DNA from: Nitrospinaceae bacterium
GTDB lineage: Bacteria; Nitrospinota; Nitrospinia; Nitrospinales; JACRGP01
DNA length: 58,601 bases
NCBI GenBank assembly: GCA_029261555.1
Contig: JAJDBB010000051.1
Location: 1 to 58,601, forward strand
Reading direction: 5' to 3'
A program made the translations under genes and the position numbers. Position 1 is the first letter of the stretch. Every line of letters starts with the position of its first letter. Under the pieces are notes generated by a model. That model was given only the letters and a program-made list of their open reading frames with translations, had not been told where the DNA came from and ran no database searches. This document shows positions 33,671-43,027 of the stretch, piece by piece.

Positions 33671-35305
33671 ATGGACGCACCAAAAGGTTTTTTAAAAAAT
33701 AACCTGCCCATAATATTTCTAATTGCATTTTCCAGCTCCCTTCTGTTCCCGGGTTTGGGAAATCAGGCGCTTTCCATTGACGAAGGGTCGGATACTTTTG
33801 TTGCCACGACCATTTTGAAACACGGTTATCCCCGGCACTCCGACGGAATCAATCACACCATGGATTTCGCGGACGTCTACGACGGCGTTTTTGTTTATCG
33901 CACCTGGGTTCCTTACTATTTGCAGGCGCTTTCCATGAAACTCTTCGGGAAAACGGCTGTCGCCGCGCGCCTGCCCTTTGCGATAACCGGCGTCTTCTCC
34001 GTCGCCCTGCTGTATTTGTTGGCTTTGAAATTGACCGCCAACAAAAGAGTCGCTTTTCTAGCCGCATTGTTTTTGGCCTGTTCGGTTCCCGCGTTGATTT
34101 TCTTTCGCAACGCGCGTTACCTTTCCCTGCCTATTCTATTCACAATTTTGCTCCTGTACTTTTACCTGGACCTCTATAAAGAAAAAAAATGGAATCCCCT
34201 GCCTTTATTTGTTACGGCGTTTCTTTATTTCCACTCCATGTACGTGGAGTTTGCCTCCACTTCCCTGGGGGTTTTGGCGCATCTTATTATTTATCGGCGC
34301 GACGTCGCCGCGGCAAATTTCAAAAGAGCCTTGTGGACGCTGGGCGTTCTTGCGCTGACGCTCGTCCCCTGGTTTTTTATCGTCCGACCGGTATTTTCAC
34401 AAGTTTATAAAACCCTTGGCGATTCCAGTTCTCTGATCGATCTTTCCAACTGGGGTTACCTGAAAAGACTCCCCGGGTTTCTTTTTCAATTGAACAACTA
34501 TATTTTTCCCGCCATCCTTATTCCCCTGGCTTTTTTTGGTCCGTGGAAAAATCATAAAAAGACGATCCAATTAGTTTTTTTATGCCCGGCAAGCATTATC
34601 CTGATCGCCCTGTTGCATCCCATTCCCTCCCAATTTTACATCGCCGCCGCCTTTCCCCCTTTGTATATCCTACTGGCCTTGACGATTGAAAACGCTCTCC
34701 CCGGAAAACCGGGACTTAAGTATTTCCTGGCGGCGGTTCTCATCGCCACCAATCTGTTGCATGTGGGTCCTTTAATGGTCCTCCGTCCCGTTGCCGAGGG
34801 CGCGGGAGAAAGCGTCAAAGAGACCGGTTACCTGGAGCACGTCCGCGCCACTTTTTTACGCGAGGTTCGATTGACGTCCGTTTTCTCCAAGCACCTGTAC
34901 GACATAACTCATACCTTCCGAGGCCCGCTGGACGCGGTTTTGGAATATTTCAAAACGCATGGAAAACCCGGCGATTCATGCTATATTGACAACGAGGTCG
35001 ATTCATTCGCCTTTCATACGGGAATGAAAATGATTCGCCGCGAGGAATTAACTCCTCGGTCAAAGCCCGACTGGATTGTGTTGAAGGGGGGCGACGTCGC
35101 ATTAGAAAAAGGCGAAGATAGATTATCCGGACGCCTGAAAATTTTGCATACCATCCTGGAGTCGAATTCCTACAAAAAATTTATTTTGAAGTCCACTCCC
35201 GGACGCCACAACAATTCTTACGACATACAAATTCATCAATTCGAGTCGCCGCCGAACAACCAGGCCCTCTATATTTACCAATTGATCCAACCAACCGCTT
35301 CCTAA
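33671..35305 (+). CDS. GT39-family (PMT/ArnT-like) membrane glycosyltransferase
   Basis: A 544-residue GT-C protein: N-terminal membrane helix, then the first periplasmic loop with the catalytic acidic pair in LSIDEGSDTFVATTIL, followed by RTWVPYYLQALSMKLFGKTAVAARLPFAITGV, the classic GT39 pattern. About ten more membrane helices follow, and a C-terminal soluble domain of about 170 residues (34.8 kb onward). Such enzymes use polyprenyl-phosphate sugars, probably made by the neighbouring DPM-like GT2 at 35325, on the periplasmic side. Acceptor unknown. Confidence 0.85.
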   Translation: MDAPKGFLKNNLPIIFLIAFSSSLLFPGLGNQALSIDEGSDTFVATTILKHGYPRHSDGINHTMDFADVYDGVFVYRTWVPYYLQALSMKLFGKTAVAARLPFAITGVFSVALLYLLALKLTANKRVAFLAALFLACSVPALIFFRNARYLSLPILFTILLLYFYLDLYKEKKWNPLPLFVTAFLYFHSMYVEFASTSLGVLAHLIIYRRDVAAANFKRALWTLGVLALTLVPWFFIVRPVFSQVYKTLGDSSSLIDLSNWGYLKRLPGFLFQLNNYIFPAILIPLAFFGPWKNHKKTIQLVFLCPASIILIALLHPIPSQFYIAAAFPPLYILLALTIENALPGKPGLKYFLAAVLIATNLLHVGPLMVLRPVAEGAGESVKETGYLEHVRATFLREVRLTSVFSKHLYDITHTFRGPLDAVLEYFKTHGKPGDSCYIDNEVDSFAFHTGMKMIRREELTPRSKPDWIVLKGGDVALEKGEDRLSGRLKILHTILESNSYKKFILKSTPGRHNNSYDIQIHQFESPPNNQALYIYQLIQPTAS

Positions 35306-35324
35306 ACGCAAAGAACGCCGCTCC

Positions 35325-36275
35325 GTGAAACTCATCATTCAGATTCCCTGCTTGAACGAAGAGAAATCGCTTCCCATCGCCTTAAAGGATCTGCCGCGAA
35401 AAATAGACGGGGTCGACGCAATTGAAATCCTGGTGATCGACGATGGAAGCCGCGACAGAACCGTCGACGTCGCCCGCGAGCATAAGGTCGACCATATTCT
35501 TCAATCGACCAACAACAAGGGACTGGCCAAGGCGTTCATCAGCGGAATAGATCGAGCGTTGAAGCTGGGAGCAGATATTATCGTCAACACCGACGCGGAC
35601 AATCAATATTGCGGGGAAGACGTGACTAAACTGATCCAACCCATACTGGAGGGGCGCGCGGATATTGTGATCGGCGACCGGCAGGTCGAGAACATACGGC
35701 ATTTTTCTCCGCTTAAAATTTTCCTGCAAAAATTCGGCAGTTGGGTGGTGCGCCAGGTTTCCGGAACCGACGTCCCGGACGCGACCAGCGGGTTTCGCGC
35801 CTACTCGCGGGAAGCTGCCGTTCAATTAAACGTCGTTTCTGATTTCACCTACACCATCGAAACCCTCATCAGTTGCGGCAAGAAAAACCTGGCCATCGAA
35901 CACGTTCCGGTGCGGACCAATGAAAAGCTTCGGGAATCGCGCTTGTTCGCTTCCAACGCCGAATATATCAAACGCTCCGTCGTCACCATCCTGAAAATCT
36001 ATTCGATGTACAAACCCCTGAAAGTGTTCACGTGGGTCGGGGGAACTGCCTGTACGCTGGGCTTCGTCATAGGTTGCCGCTATTTATATTATTTTTTCCA
36101 GGGACAAACCGCCGGGCATATTCAGTCGCTCATCCTTTCCGCCATCCTCTTGATCGTTGGTTTCCAAATCGTCATGATGGGCGTCGTCGCCGAATTGATT
36201 TCCATCAACCGGCAAATCCTGGAAGACGTCCAGGTGCGCGTCAAAAAAGACGAATTGGATCGTCCTCAGTCCTAG
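35325..36275 (+). CDS. GT2 polyprenyl-phosphate glycosyltransferase with C-terminal membrane helices
   Basis: A 316-residue protein starting at GTG 35325. N-terminal GT2 domain: IQIPCLNEEKSLPIAL, LVIDDGSRDRT, VNTDADNQYCGED (metal site DAD), VIGDRQV and DATSGFRA. The C-terminal 90 residues hold two membrane segments (GGTACTLGFVIGCRYLYYFF and LILSAILLIVGFQIVMMGVV) and a charged end, as in GtrB/DPM1-like enzymes. It would load sugars on undecaprenyl phosphate for the GT39 enzyme 20 bases upstream. Confidence 0.88.
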   Translation: MKLIIQIPCLNEEKSLPIALKDLPRKIDGVDAIEILVIDDGSRDRTVDVAREHKVDHILQSTNNKGLAKAFISGIDRALKLGADIIVNTDADNQYCGEDVTKLIQPILEGRADIVIGDRQVENIRHFSPLKIFLQKFGSWVVRQVSGTDVPDATSGFRAYSREAAVQLNVVSDFTYTIETLISCGKKNLAIEHVPVRTNEKLRESRLFASNAEYIKRSVVTILKIYSMYKPLKVFTWVGGTACTLGFVIGCRYLYYFFQGQTAGHIQSLILSAILLIVGFQIVMMGVVAELISINRQILEDVQVRVKKDELDRPQS

Positions 36276-36327
36276 GCGCAAACCGCGCGGTCGTTTCTTT
36301 TTCCATTTGCTCCCCAACGGTAATTAA

Positions 36328-37272
36328 ATGCCGCTCCGTAGTTATTCATACATGAAGTATCTGGTCACAGGAATAATCATCCTGTTTTTTCTCCTGTTCA
36401 TTTACCGATATCGGAGCGAGTTTTATGTTTTAAAAGACATCCGCCCCGATCAATTTATTTTCCTGCTGGGCCTTGCCCTCGCGACCATCGGCTTGAACGG
36501 CTTTAAATTGCGCCTCATCACCCGGTCTTATGGAATCGATTTGAAAATCAGGGAATGGTTTGGGCTGGCCTCCATTTCCCTTTCCCTCAACAGCTTTTTA
36601 TTCAAATCAGGTTCCGCAGCGTCTTCAAATTATCTAAAAAGAACCCACGGATATTCCTACATGGATTTTGTCGGCACGCTGGGAGGCGACGTCCTGACAA
36701 TGATTTTCATCAACTCCTGCATCGGGTTTTTGGTTTGCGGCTATCTCATTATTTTTGAGGGCGCGGAGGCGACGTTGTTGATTGCTGCCTGGGGCGTGTT
36801 GATCGCGACTTTTTTTTTATTCCAGAGAAACTCCTTGAAAATCCCTCCTGGTAAATTCGCGTTCCTGGAGCCACTTTCCCGCGCCCTGGCGGCTTTTAAC
36901 AAACTACTGACCCACCGGGAACTGCTTCGGAATCTGGCGCTCTGCGGGGCGTCACTTTCCCTCATCACCTCCCTGAGGTTCTACCTCTCGGCTCAAGTAG
37001 TTCACCTGGATATCCCCTGGACCCACTGTCTTTTGTTCACGGCGGTAATGACGGTGGTGCGCCACGTCCCCATGGTCCAAAGCGATCTGGGAACCCGCGA
37101 GTTTGCAATCGGCCTGCTTGCCAGTTATCTCGGAGCGAGTTTGAAAGAAGGATTCCTGGCCACCGTCGCGGACAGGGTCATCGTCCTGTTCTGGTGCCTG
37201 ATCTGCGCCGGAATTTTTAAAGGCATTTTAACGGACCGCGAATCCAAACCGCCTCGGCCCAAAACATCCTAA
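36328..37272 (+). CDS. UPF0104-type (lysylphosphatidylglycerol synthase TM domain / AglD-like) membrane protein
   Basis: A 314-residue protein with seven or eight membrane segments. The arrangement FKLRLITRSYGIDLKIREWFGLASISLSLNSFLF then SAASSNYLKRTHGYSYMDFVGTLGGDVL resembles the LPG_synthase_TM/UPF0104 family, often next to polyprenyl glycosyltransferases and suspected of lipid-carrier translocation. A T9 tract at 36810-36818 is in frame. ATG 36328 is used; ATG 36352 is an alternative. Its end overlaps the convergent gene by 4 bases. Confidence 0.7.
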   Translation: MPLRSYSYMKYLVTGIIILFFLLFIYRYRSEFYVLKDIRPDQFIFLLGLALATIGLNGFKLRLITRSYGIDLKIREWFGLASISLSLNSFLFKSGSAASSNYLKRTHGYSYMDFVGTLGGDVLTMIFINSCIGFLVCGYLIIFEGAEATLLIAAWGVLIATFFLFQRNSLKIPPGKFAFLEPLSRALAAFNKLLTHRELLRNLALCGASLSLITSLRFYLSAQVVHLDIPWTHCLLFTAVMTVVRHVPMVQSDLGTREFAIGLLASYLGASLKEGFLATVADRVIVLFWCLICAGIFKGILTDRESKPPRPKTS

Positions 37273-37727
37273 CCCTTCAAGGCGCAAATCTTGTAGTTGG
37301 GGGGTTGCAACGCGACCGGCGGAGACTTCCCGCACAAGTCCCCTCCCCAATCGTCGCGGATCACCAAATATGAATTTGGCGGCGGGGCGCTAATTTTGGT
37401 ATTAAACGCCTGTGTCTCTCCCCAAAATATTTTTCGAGGATACAGAGTTTTCAACAGCGGTCCCTGATTGGCGGGCGGCAGAGGAAACATGAACAGCGTC
37501 GCATCTTCCGAAGAAACTTTTGTAATGCGGTTAGCCAAAATAAAATGGCCCGTCCTCAAATTGGGCAAATCCCTGGGACCCCGGGTTTCCAACAGATCTT
37601 CCTGGGAACTCCCTAAATTCTCCATAGATATCTGAGTCCGGGGAATAATAAAAATCGTCAGCAGAACCAATAGATTCATGCCCACGATGGAATAAAGAAA
37701 GTATTTTACGGCCCGAAATTTAGTCAT
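37269..37727 (-). CDS. membrane-anchored protein of unknown function
   Basis: A 152-residue protein with one N-terminal membrane helix (YFLYSIVGMNLLVLLTIFII) and a soluble C-terminal part presumed periplasmic (LFMFPLPPANQGPLLKTLYP, NSYLVIRDDWGGDLCG). Its start overlaps the end of the upstream polytopic membrane gene by 8 bases, so the two are translationally coupled and probably act together. No family recognised. Confidence 0.65.
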   Translation of the reverse strand: MTKFRAVKYFLYSIVGMNLLVLLTIFIIPRTQISMENLGSSQEDLLETRGPRDLPNLRTGHFILANRITKVSSEDATLFMFPLPPANQGPLLKTLYPRKIFWGETQAFNTKISAPPPNSYLVIRDDWGGDLCGKSPPVALQPPNYKICALKG

Positions 37728-39237
37728 CGCTCAAACTTTTTTTCACCACGGGGAGGGTTGAGATAAAAAATATAAGCGCCGGAAAAAACGCCAGGTATTC
37801 GCGGGTTCCAGAACTGTTCGCCGCATTGCCTGGATGGATAAAAACGGCGTCCAGGTACGGTCCCCATTCGGTCCACTTGGGTTCTGTGTATGTATAAACG
37901 GCAAAATGAACGGCGAGATATCCGGCCAGGCAAAGTCCCAATAATTTTTTGGCGGATGAAAGACGGGAAATGTCTTCCAGAAAAATCAACGCGACAAGCC
38001 CTAGACTAAAACTGAAAAACAATTGAAAAGCGAACGTCCGGTAAAATCCTATAAGAACCGCCGAAAAGAAATCCAAGGATTTTGGTCCCTTAAAAATTAG
38101 AAGTAAAAGGAATAACGCGGACAATCCAAAGGCCATGAACAAACCTTGCCTCACGGATATTGCCCTGTCCAACCTGCCCGTTTGATATAACCCGCAGAGG
38201 ATCCACAATAGGATTGCGATGGCCAACAGACTTTTAAAATGCGGGGCGGCGCTCCATGAAAATCCCAAAACCATGAAAAACCAAACCGTGACGGGCGTGA
38301 AACAGGGAATGAAAAACGACCGAAAAATTTTGTTCCTGAATTTTTGGCTTAAGCTACGGTTGGCGTTTAATACCAGCCCAAGCAGGACCAGAGGAACCGC
38401 TCCATACAGCAGAAACTCAAACCGCGTCCAGCATGCCAAACCCAATAGGCCACCGCTCAACAGGGCCAGGGATTTAACAGGAGGGACCGTTTCGCCGGCT
38501 TTGTAATCTATGATTCGCTCAATCAAAAAAAACCAATAAAGGATCCCCGCCGAGAAATAAAATCCCGCAGCAAGATTTAGGAACGTCAAAACGCTGTGCC
38601 ACCAAAGATAGGGAGTGGTCGCCAGAATCAAAGTAAAAAGCGAAGCAATTTTTACGCTCCGTGTGTGGGCCAAAACCCGGCAATAAAATAAAATTGTCAG
38701 ACAGAGATAAAACGCCGGGAAAATAAGTTTGATCCGCTCCACGCCGAGCGATTCCAGGTAGGCGAACAACAGCGGAATCATGGGCGGGTATTCGTTGTGG
38801 AAATACAGCGCTTCCAGGCTGGCGCGGTGAAAATAGTTCCAACCGCGGATTTGATACCAAATCCCATCCGTTTCCGTTACGGGAAAGAACCAGGCGTTCC
38901 AGAAGCTGAAAACAAATAACGCCGCCAGCGCCGCGACGACGTAAATAGGCGGAAGCGACCCCTCGACGGAAAAAAGACCTTCCTGCGGCGGGCGTTGGGC
39001 TTTATTGAAAATTTTTATGCCAATTAAAACCGTCAGGCTTGCAAGCGCCAACAAGGTCTGGTAAAGAATAAGCGGCTGTATCCCGAACGCGATCAACGCA
39101 AAAAGGATAAAGCTTTTAATTCCTAAACCAAACGCCAGAGCCAAAGCGGCTTTTTCCAACGCGGAAAACGAGGCGCCCAACCGGGCAGACGATCTCCAGG
39201 CCAAATATGCGACTAAAACAAAATCGATCCACTCCAT
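37720..39237 (-). CDS. polytopic GT-C-like membrane protein
   Basis: A 505-residue protein with about a dozen membrane segments. After the second or third helix a loop with ETDGIWYQIRGWNYFHRASLEALYFHNEYPPMIPLLFAYLE resembles the acidic first loop and following helix of GT-C (GT39/PMT-like) enzymes. This is a fold-level resemblance only. It is divergent from the GT4 at 39261 with only 23 bases between the starts, so at least one promoter must lie inside a coding region. It is coupled to the small anchored protein downstream. Confidence 0.65.
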   Translation of the reverse strand: MEWIDFVLVAYLAWRSSARLGASFSALEKAALALAFGLGIKSFILFALIAFGIQPLILYQTLLALASLTVLIGIKIFNKAQRPPQEGLFSVEGSLPPIYVVAALAALFVFSFWNAWFFPVTETDGIWYQIRGWNYFHRASLEALYFHNEYPPMIPLLFAYLESLGVERIKLIFPAFYLCLTILFYCRVLAHTRSVKIASLFTLILATTPYLWWHSVLTFLNLAAGFYFSAGILYWFFLIERIIDYKAGETVPPVKSLALLSGGLLGLACWTRFEFLLYGAVPLVLLGLVLNANRSLSQKFRNKIFRSFFIPCFTPVTVWFFMVLGFSWSAAPHFKSLLAIAILLWILCGLYQTGRLDRAISVRQGLFMAFGLSALFLLLLIFKGPKSLDFFSAVLIGFYRTFAFQLFFSFSLGLVALIFLEDISRLSSAKKLLGLCLAGYLAVHFAVYTYTEPKWTEWGPYLDAVFIHPGNAANSSGTREYLAFFPALIFFISTLPVVKKSLSDD

Positions 39238-39260
39238 TAAATTTCCGGTTGGTTTGAAGG

Positions 39261-40400
39261 ATGGCGAAAAACTCCGAGCGACCCGTTATTTTTTTCGCCA
39301 CCCGGCCTATTGGCCCGCCCTGGGACGAGGCCAGTAAAAATCTAGTTTACAAAATGTCTGGAATGTTGCGCGGTTTTTCTTCCGTCCTGTTAGGTTATAA
39401 AAATGCGCCCCCCTTGGAAACCGGGGCTAACGTCCAAGTCAAAAAAATTTACCCGCGAGCGGAGGACCGGCGGGTTTCCCCCGCGCAAAAACTCTGTTTC
39501 CTGGTCGCTTTTCTATTCTCACGGGCCGACGTCTATCATTTTTATTTCACGCCGGAATTGTACTCCTCATTCATTTTCAAAATCATAAAAAAATTCAAGC
39601 CTGGCAAATACCTGCAAACCTTCGCGACTCCAATTGAGAATCCGGAAAAGATTCCCCAATTAGTTTTTGGCGACTCCATAGTCGTTCAGTCAGATCATTC
39701 CTTAAACCAGCTCCGCAAACAAAACGTCCAACCGGCCCCAATCAGAATCTATTTGGGCGTCGACGCAGATTCAATATTTCCAGCCGGAGACGTTTCTGAC
39801 TTGAGGCAGGAATTGCAATTCGGCGCGAAAGATAAAGTTGTATTATATGCGGGAAACTATTATTTGGGGTGCAACGACATTTTGGCGGAGTCCATACTTT
39901 CGCTCCTTAAACGGCGCCGGGATCTTCGGTTTATTTTTGCCTGTCGGATTTCCCAACCCATCGATCTGGAAAGAAAACAACGGCTAAAAACAATTTTTGA
40001 AACCAACGGAATCGCGGACAGAATAACTTTTTTTGATACGGCCAAAAATATTCATTCCCTCATAGCGCTCTGCGACGTCCATATCTTTCCAGCGACCACC
40101 ATGGTCGGCAAGGCGGACATTCCGCTGGTTCTTCTGGAAACGCTGGCTCTGGAAAAACCGGTGATCGTATCGGACGTCCCGCCCTTAAACGAAATCATGA
40201 AAGACGACGTCGGCGAAATCATCCCCCCCGGAGACGCTCCCGGTTTGGTCAAGGCCGTTGAAACCTTGCTGGAAGATGATACCCTACGCCAGGCCAAAGG
40301 CAAGCGCGGACGCCAAATGGTAGTTCGAGAATTCGGCCTGGGAAATTACGCCAAACAATACGAAAAAATTTATCAACGCCTCTTGGGCGAAAAACCTTAA
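39261..40400 (+). CDS. GT4 family glycosyltransferase
   Basis: A 379-residue GT4 enzyme. The N-terminal half has GPPWDEASKNLVYKMSGML and a short FYFTPELYSS strand; the C-terminal half has KVVLYAGNYYLGCNDILAESI, then IHSLIALCDVHIFPATTMVGKADIPLVLLETLALEKPVIVSDVPPLNEI, the EX7E-type region with VLLETLAL. The first Glu of the motif is not obvious, so the catalytic pair is less certain. The methyltransferase gene begins 20 bases later, probably in the same operon. Confidence 0.82.
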   Translation: MAKNSERPVIFFATRPIGPPWDEASKNLVYKMSGMLRGFSSVLLGYKNAPPLETGANVQVKKIYPRAEDRRVSPAQKLCFLVAFLFSRADVYHFYFTPELYSSFIFKIIKKFKPGKYLQTFATPIENPEKIPQLVFGDSIVVQSDHSLNQLRKQNVQPAPIRIYLGVDADSIFPAGDVSDLRQELQFGAKDKVVLYAGNYYLGCNDILAESILSLLKRRRDLRFIFACRISQPIDLERKQRLKTIFETNGIADRITFFDTAKNIHSLIALCDVHIFPATTMVGKADIPLVLLETLALEKPVIVSDVPPLNEIMKDDVGEIIPPGDAPGLVKAVETLLEDDTLRQAKGKRGRQMVVREFGLGNYAKQYEKIYQRLLGEKP

Positions 40401-40420
40401 GAGCTAAAGGAGTTCCAATT

Positions 40421-41116
40421 TTGGAAGTCAGACAAGCCTACAACCATATCTCAAAAGATTACGACGCCCACCGTAATCGAAGCCCCTATTTTAAAATCAT
40501 CGAAGGGCTGACCCGCCGCTGTTTTCTCGAAAACACCGAAGGGCGTTCGTTTGAATTTGGTCTCGACGCCGGATGCGGCACGGGCCGAAACCTGCCGATG
40601 TTTCGCGAAAAATGCCGAAAGGTTCAAGGGCTGGACTACACGCCCGCCATGCTGGAAAAAGCCGCAGAGGTTTTTAAATCCGATCCCAACGTCGACTTGA
40701 TGATCGGGGACTTGCGCGACCTGCCTTTCCAGGACGCTTCGTTTGAACTGACGGCGTCGTTCAAAGCCCTGCCGCACGTCCCAAACGTTTCCCAGGCCTT
40801 AAGCGAGCTTGCGCGAGTGACCAAGCCGGGCGGCGTCGTCTTCGCGGAATTTTACTCCCCCTGGTCGTTCCGAAGGCTGTTGACGCGGATGCCTCACTTC
40901 ACCGATTGGCGCACCGTGGGCGAAGCCGTTCAACTCATGGAAGAGGCAGGATTGAAAGTCAAAAAAGTTTACGGGCTCCGGACATTCATGGTCACCGAGT
41001 ACCTGTGCTATCTTCCAGGCGGCTATCGGTTTTTTAATTATCTGGAAAACCGCTTCACCCACTCTTTCCTAAACCGCTTTTCCGGATACTATGTCGTCGT
41101 CGGCGAAAAACCTTGA
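40421..41116 (+). CDS. class I SAM-dependent methyltransferase (UbiE-like)
   Basis: A 231-residue methyltransferase starting at TTG 40421, justified by AAAGGAG at 40406-40412 with an 8-base spacer. Motifs are GLDAGCGTGRNLPMF, VQGLDYTPAMLEKA, MIGDLRDLPFQDASFEL and LARVTKPGGVVFAEFYSP. Relatives methylate quinones or small molecules; here, after a GT4 gene, the acceptor may be a sugar. Coupled to GT4 by short spacing. Confidence 0.84.
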   Translation: MEVRQAYNHISKDYDAHRNRSPYFKIIEGLTRRCFLENTEGRSFEFGLDAGCGTGRNLPMFREKCRKVQGLDYTPAMLEKAAEVFKSDPNVDLMIGDLRDLPFQDASFELTASFKALPHVPNVSQALSELARVTKPGGVVFAEFYSPWSFRRLLTRMPHFTDWRTVGEAVQLMEEAGLKVKKVYGLRTFMVTEYLCYLPGGYRFFNYLENRFTHSFLNRFSGYYVVVGEKP

Positions 41117-41172
41117 CCATCCTTCTCCGACTACAGTTGAGCGGATTTTCACCCTCAAGCGTAAAACGGTTT

Positions 41173-42939
41173 TCAACGACCCTGCCTCACAAAATTTTTA
41201 TACTCCGCCACCGCTCGCAAGGCAAGAAGGGAAGGCTCTCGCTCAATAATCAACCGAATAAGTTTAGGCAGATAATCCCCTTTATCATATCTTTTAAGGA
41301 CTAGTAAATCCTGGAAAAAAATTTTCTGATTGAATAAATCTAAAATTTTCGCCTTAGGTATTTGCTCCGTTTTACGCCAATCTCCCAGACTGGGATTATC
41401 TTTAAACATTTTTATTAATAGTCTCCTGACGTCTTCAAAGCCCATACCTCCAGCGGGATTATATTCCTCGGAAAATAGTAAAGGCTCTAACACCTTTGGA
41501 TCGGGGAATGAAATACCTTCTTCAACTTCCAAATGATAACCGCCGCCGTAAGCGCCGACATGCTTAAACGTAAAGCTTTTTTGGATTGTCTTGGGCGATC
41601 CGCTATTAAGACCATTGGTTGCCTTAAGCTTATAAATTCCATTTTCCAACTTTATTTTTTCTTTAAACGACTCCTTCCCGCTTTTCCGATCAAAAATTAT
41701 CTTTTCCATTTCAAAGGTTTTTTTACGACTGTCAAAAACCCCTTTAACGGTTATTTCCTTTTTTTGGGTTCCTTTTTTAAAAAAATTCCTTTCAAATGAA
41801 CGCTGGGAATCGACTTCCTCCACGAATAAAACTTCATCATTGTAAGCCAATTTCACTGAAGTTTTTTCCTCGTTGGCATTGGAAAGGCGAGCATCCAAAT
41901 CCGTAGCAAGTGTGTGTTTTTCCAACAGTTCCTGAATCGAAAAAGCCCCATGAATACGATCAAGGTTCCGGTAACTTTTCAAAACTCCAATTTTTTCATA
42001 AAGCGTTTGTGCAACGACTTCCGCTCCTTTTTCGTTAAAATGCCTGTCGACTTTGGAAAAAGCGACTTCGTCTGAGTCCAATCCCCGAAACCCCTCGTCA
42101 AACAGATCCACGCAATAAATTTCCCTTTCGCGGCAATATTTTTTCATCTGGGAATGCATGACTTTGAAAGGATAATTCTCGTTCAACTCGTAAACCACCG
42201 GAAGAACCGAGATCATAAAGTGAATATTTTTTACTTTAGCCGTAAGACTCATCGTATCCAGGTAAATCTTTTCCATATCCCAACCGCGGGACTCATAAAG
42301 TTTATTGACACACTCACCAAAGGTGGATTTTCGTCCCAGTTTTTCCAGCGCCCTGTTAACCCTGAACTTTAAAAACTGATATGTCCCTAACTCATTCAAG
42401 TCCAAACCCAAAAAGGCGTCTTCAGGCACAATTGTCCTGTCGGAACTATCGCATTCAAAAAATAACGGCGTTGGAATATCGTTGTGGTAATAAGCCGGCA
42501 ACACGAGGTCGGGGTCAAATTTTAAGCCATATTTAAACAACTCGTATAATTGCGTATCGGAATTCCAACCCGGCCCGGAAACATTCAAAACCTCAAATCG
42601 TTTTGAGTTCATTCCCGCGTTCAGTTTCACCTCCAACTTCTTGGGCCAGGTATCCTCCAACCTTTCTACTCCCTGTCCAAAGGTCTGGGAATCCCCCAGG
42701 ACCAAAATCCTGAATATCCCTTGCGGTTTTTCATAACCGTATTCATTGTCGCGATATCCCAGCCGATTCGTTTTGACATGCTTCTTCTGCCATTCTTTTG
42801 TGATAGAGGATCTCTCCTGTTCCACATTTTTTCCAAATCGCAAGGCAAGTTCAATAAGTCCCAGGCACAAACCCAAAGCGAACGCCAAGACGCAAAAATT
42901 AATCAAAAACGTTTTCACATTGAGGTACTGCTTGGCCAT
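41173..42939 (-). CDS. SGNH/GDSL-type hydrolase with C-terminal extension (AT-rich gene)
   Basis: A 588-residue protein with an N-terminal membrane anchor (FLINFCVLAFALGLCLGLIELAL). The SGNH blocks are ILVLGDSQTFGQG (Ser nucleophile), LNVSGPGWNSD (Gly block), YHNDIPTP (Asn block) and DRHFNEKGAE (Asp/His). These proteins often deacylate or acylate extracellular glycans. The last 200 residues are an unassigned beta-rich extension. GGAAAGG precedes ATG 42939. The gene is visibly richer in A/T than its neighbours and stands alone, suggesting transfer. Confidence 0.82.
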   Translation of the reverse strand: MAKQYLNVKTFLINFCVLAFALGLCLGLIELALRFGKNVEQERSSITKEWQKKHVKTNRLGYRDNEYGYEKPQGIFRILVLGDSQTFGQGVERLEDTWPKKLEVKLNAGMNSKRFEVLNVSGPGWNSDTQLYELFKYGLKFDPDLVLPAYYHNDIPTPLFFECDSSDRTIVPEDAFLGLDLNELGTYQFLKFRVNRALEKLGRKSTFGECVNKLYESRGWDMEKIYLDTMSLTAKVKNIHFMISVLPVVYELNENYPFKVMHSQMKKYCREREIYCVDLFDEGFRGLDSDEVAFSKVDRHFNEKGAEVVAQTLYEKIGVLKSYRNLDRIHGAFSIQELLEKHTLATDLDARLSNANEEKTSVKLAYNDEVLFVEEVDSQRSFERNFFKKGTQKKEITVKGVFDSRKKTFEMEKIIFDRKSGKESFKEKIKLENGIYKLKATNGLNSGSPKTIQKSFTFKHVGAYGGGYHLEVEEGISFPDPKVLEPLLFSEEYNPAGGMGFEDVRRLLIKMFKDNPSLGDWRKTEQIPKAKILDLFNQKIFFQDLLVLKRYDKGDYLPKLIRLIIEREPSLLALRAVAEYKNFVRQGR

Positions 42940-43027
42940 ATCCTTTCCTTTTTTGAAAATAGAAAAATTGCGAGATGCGTCTTCGCCGTAGGCTTTGAAT
43001 CAGGACGGATGAATATCTTGCCTGAGC

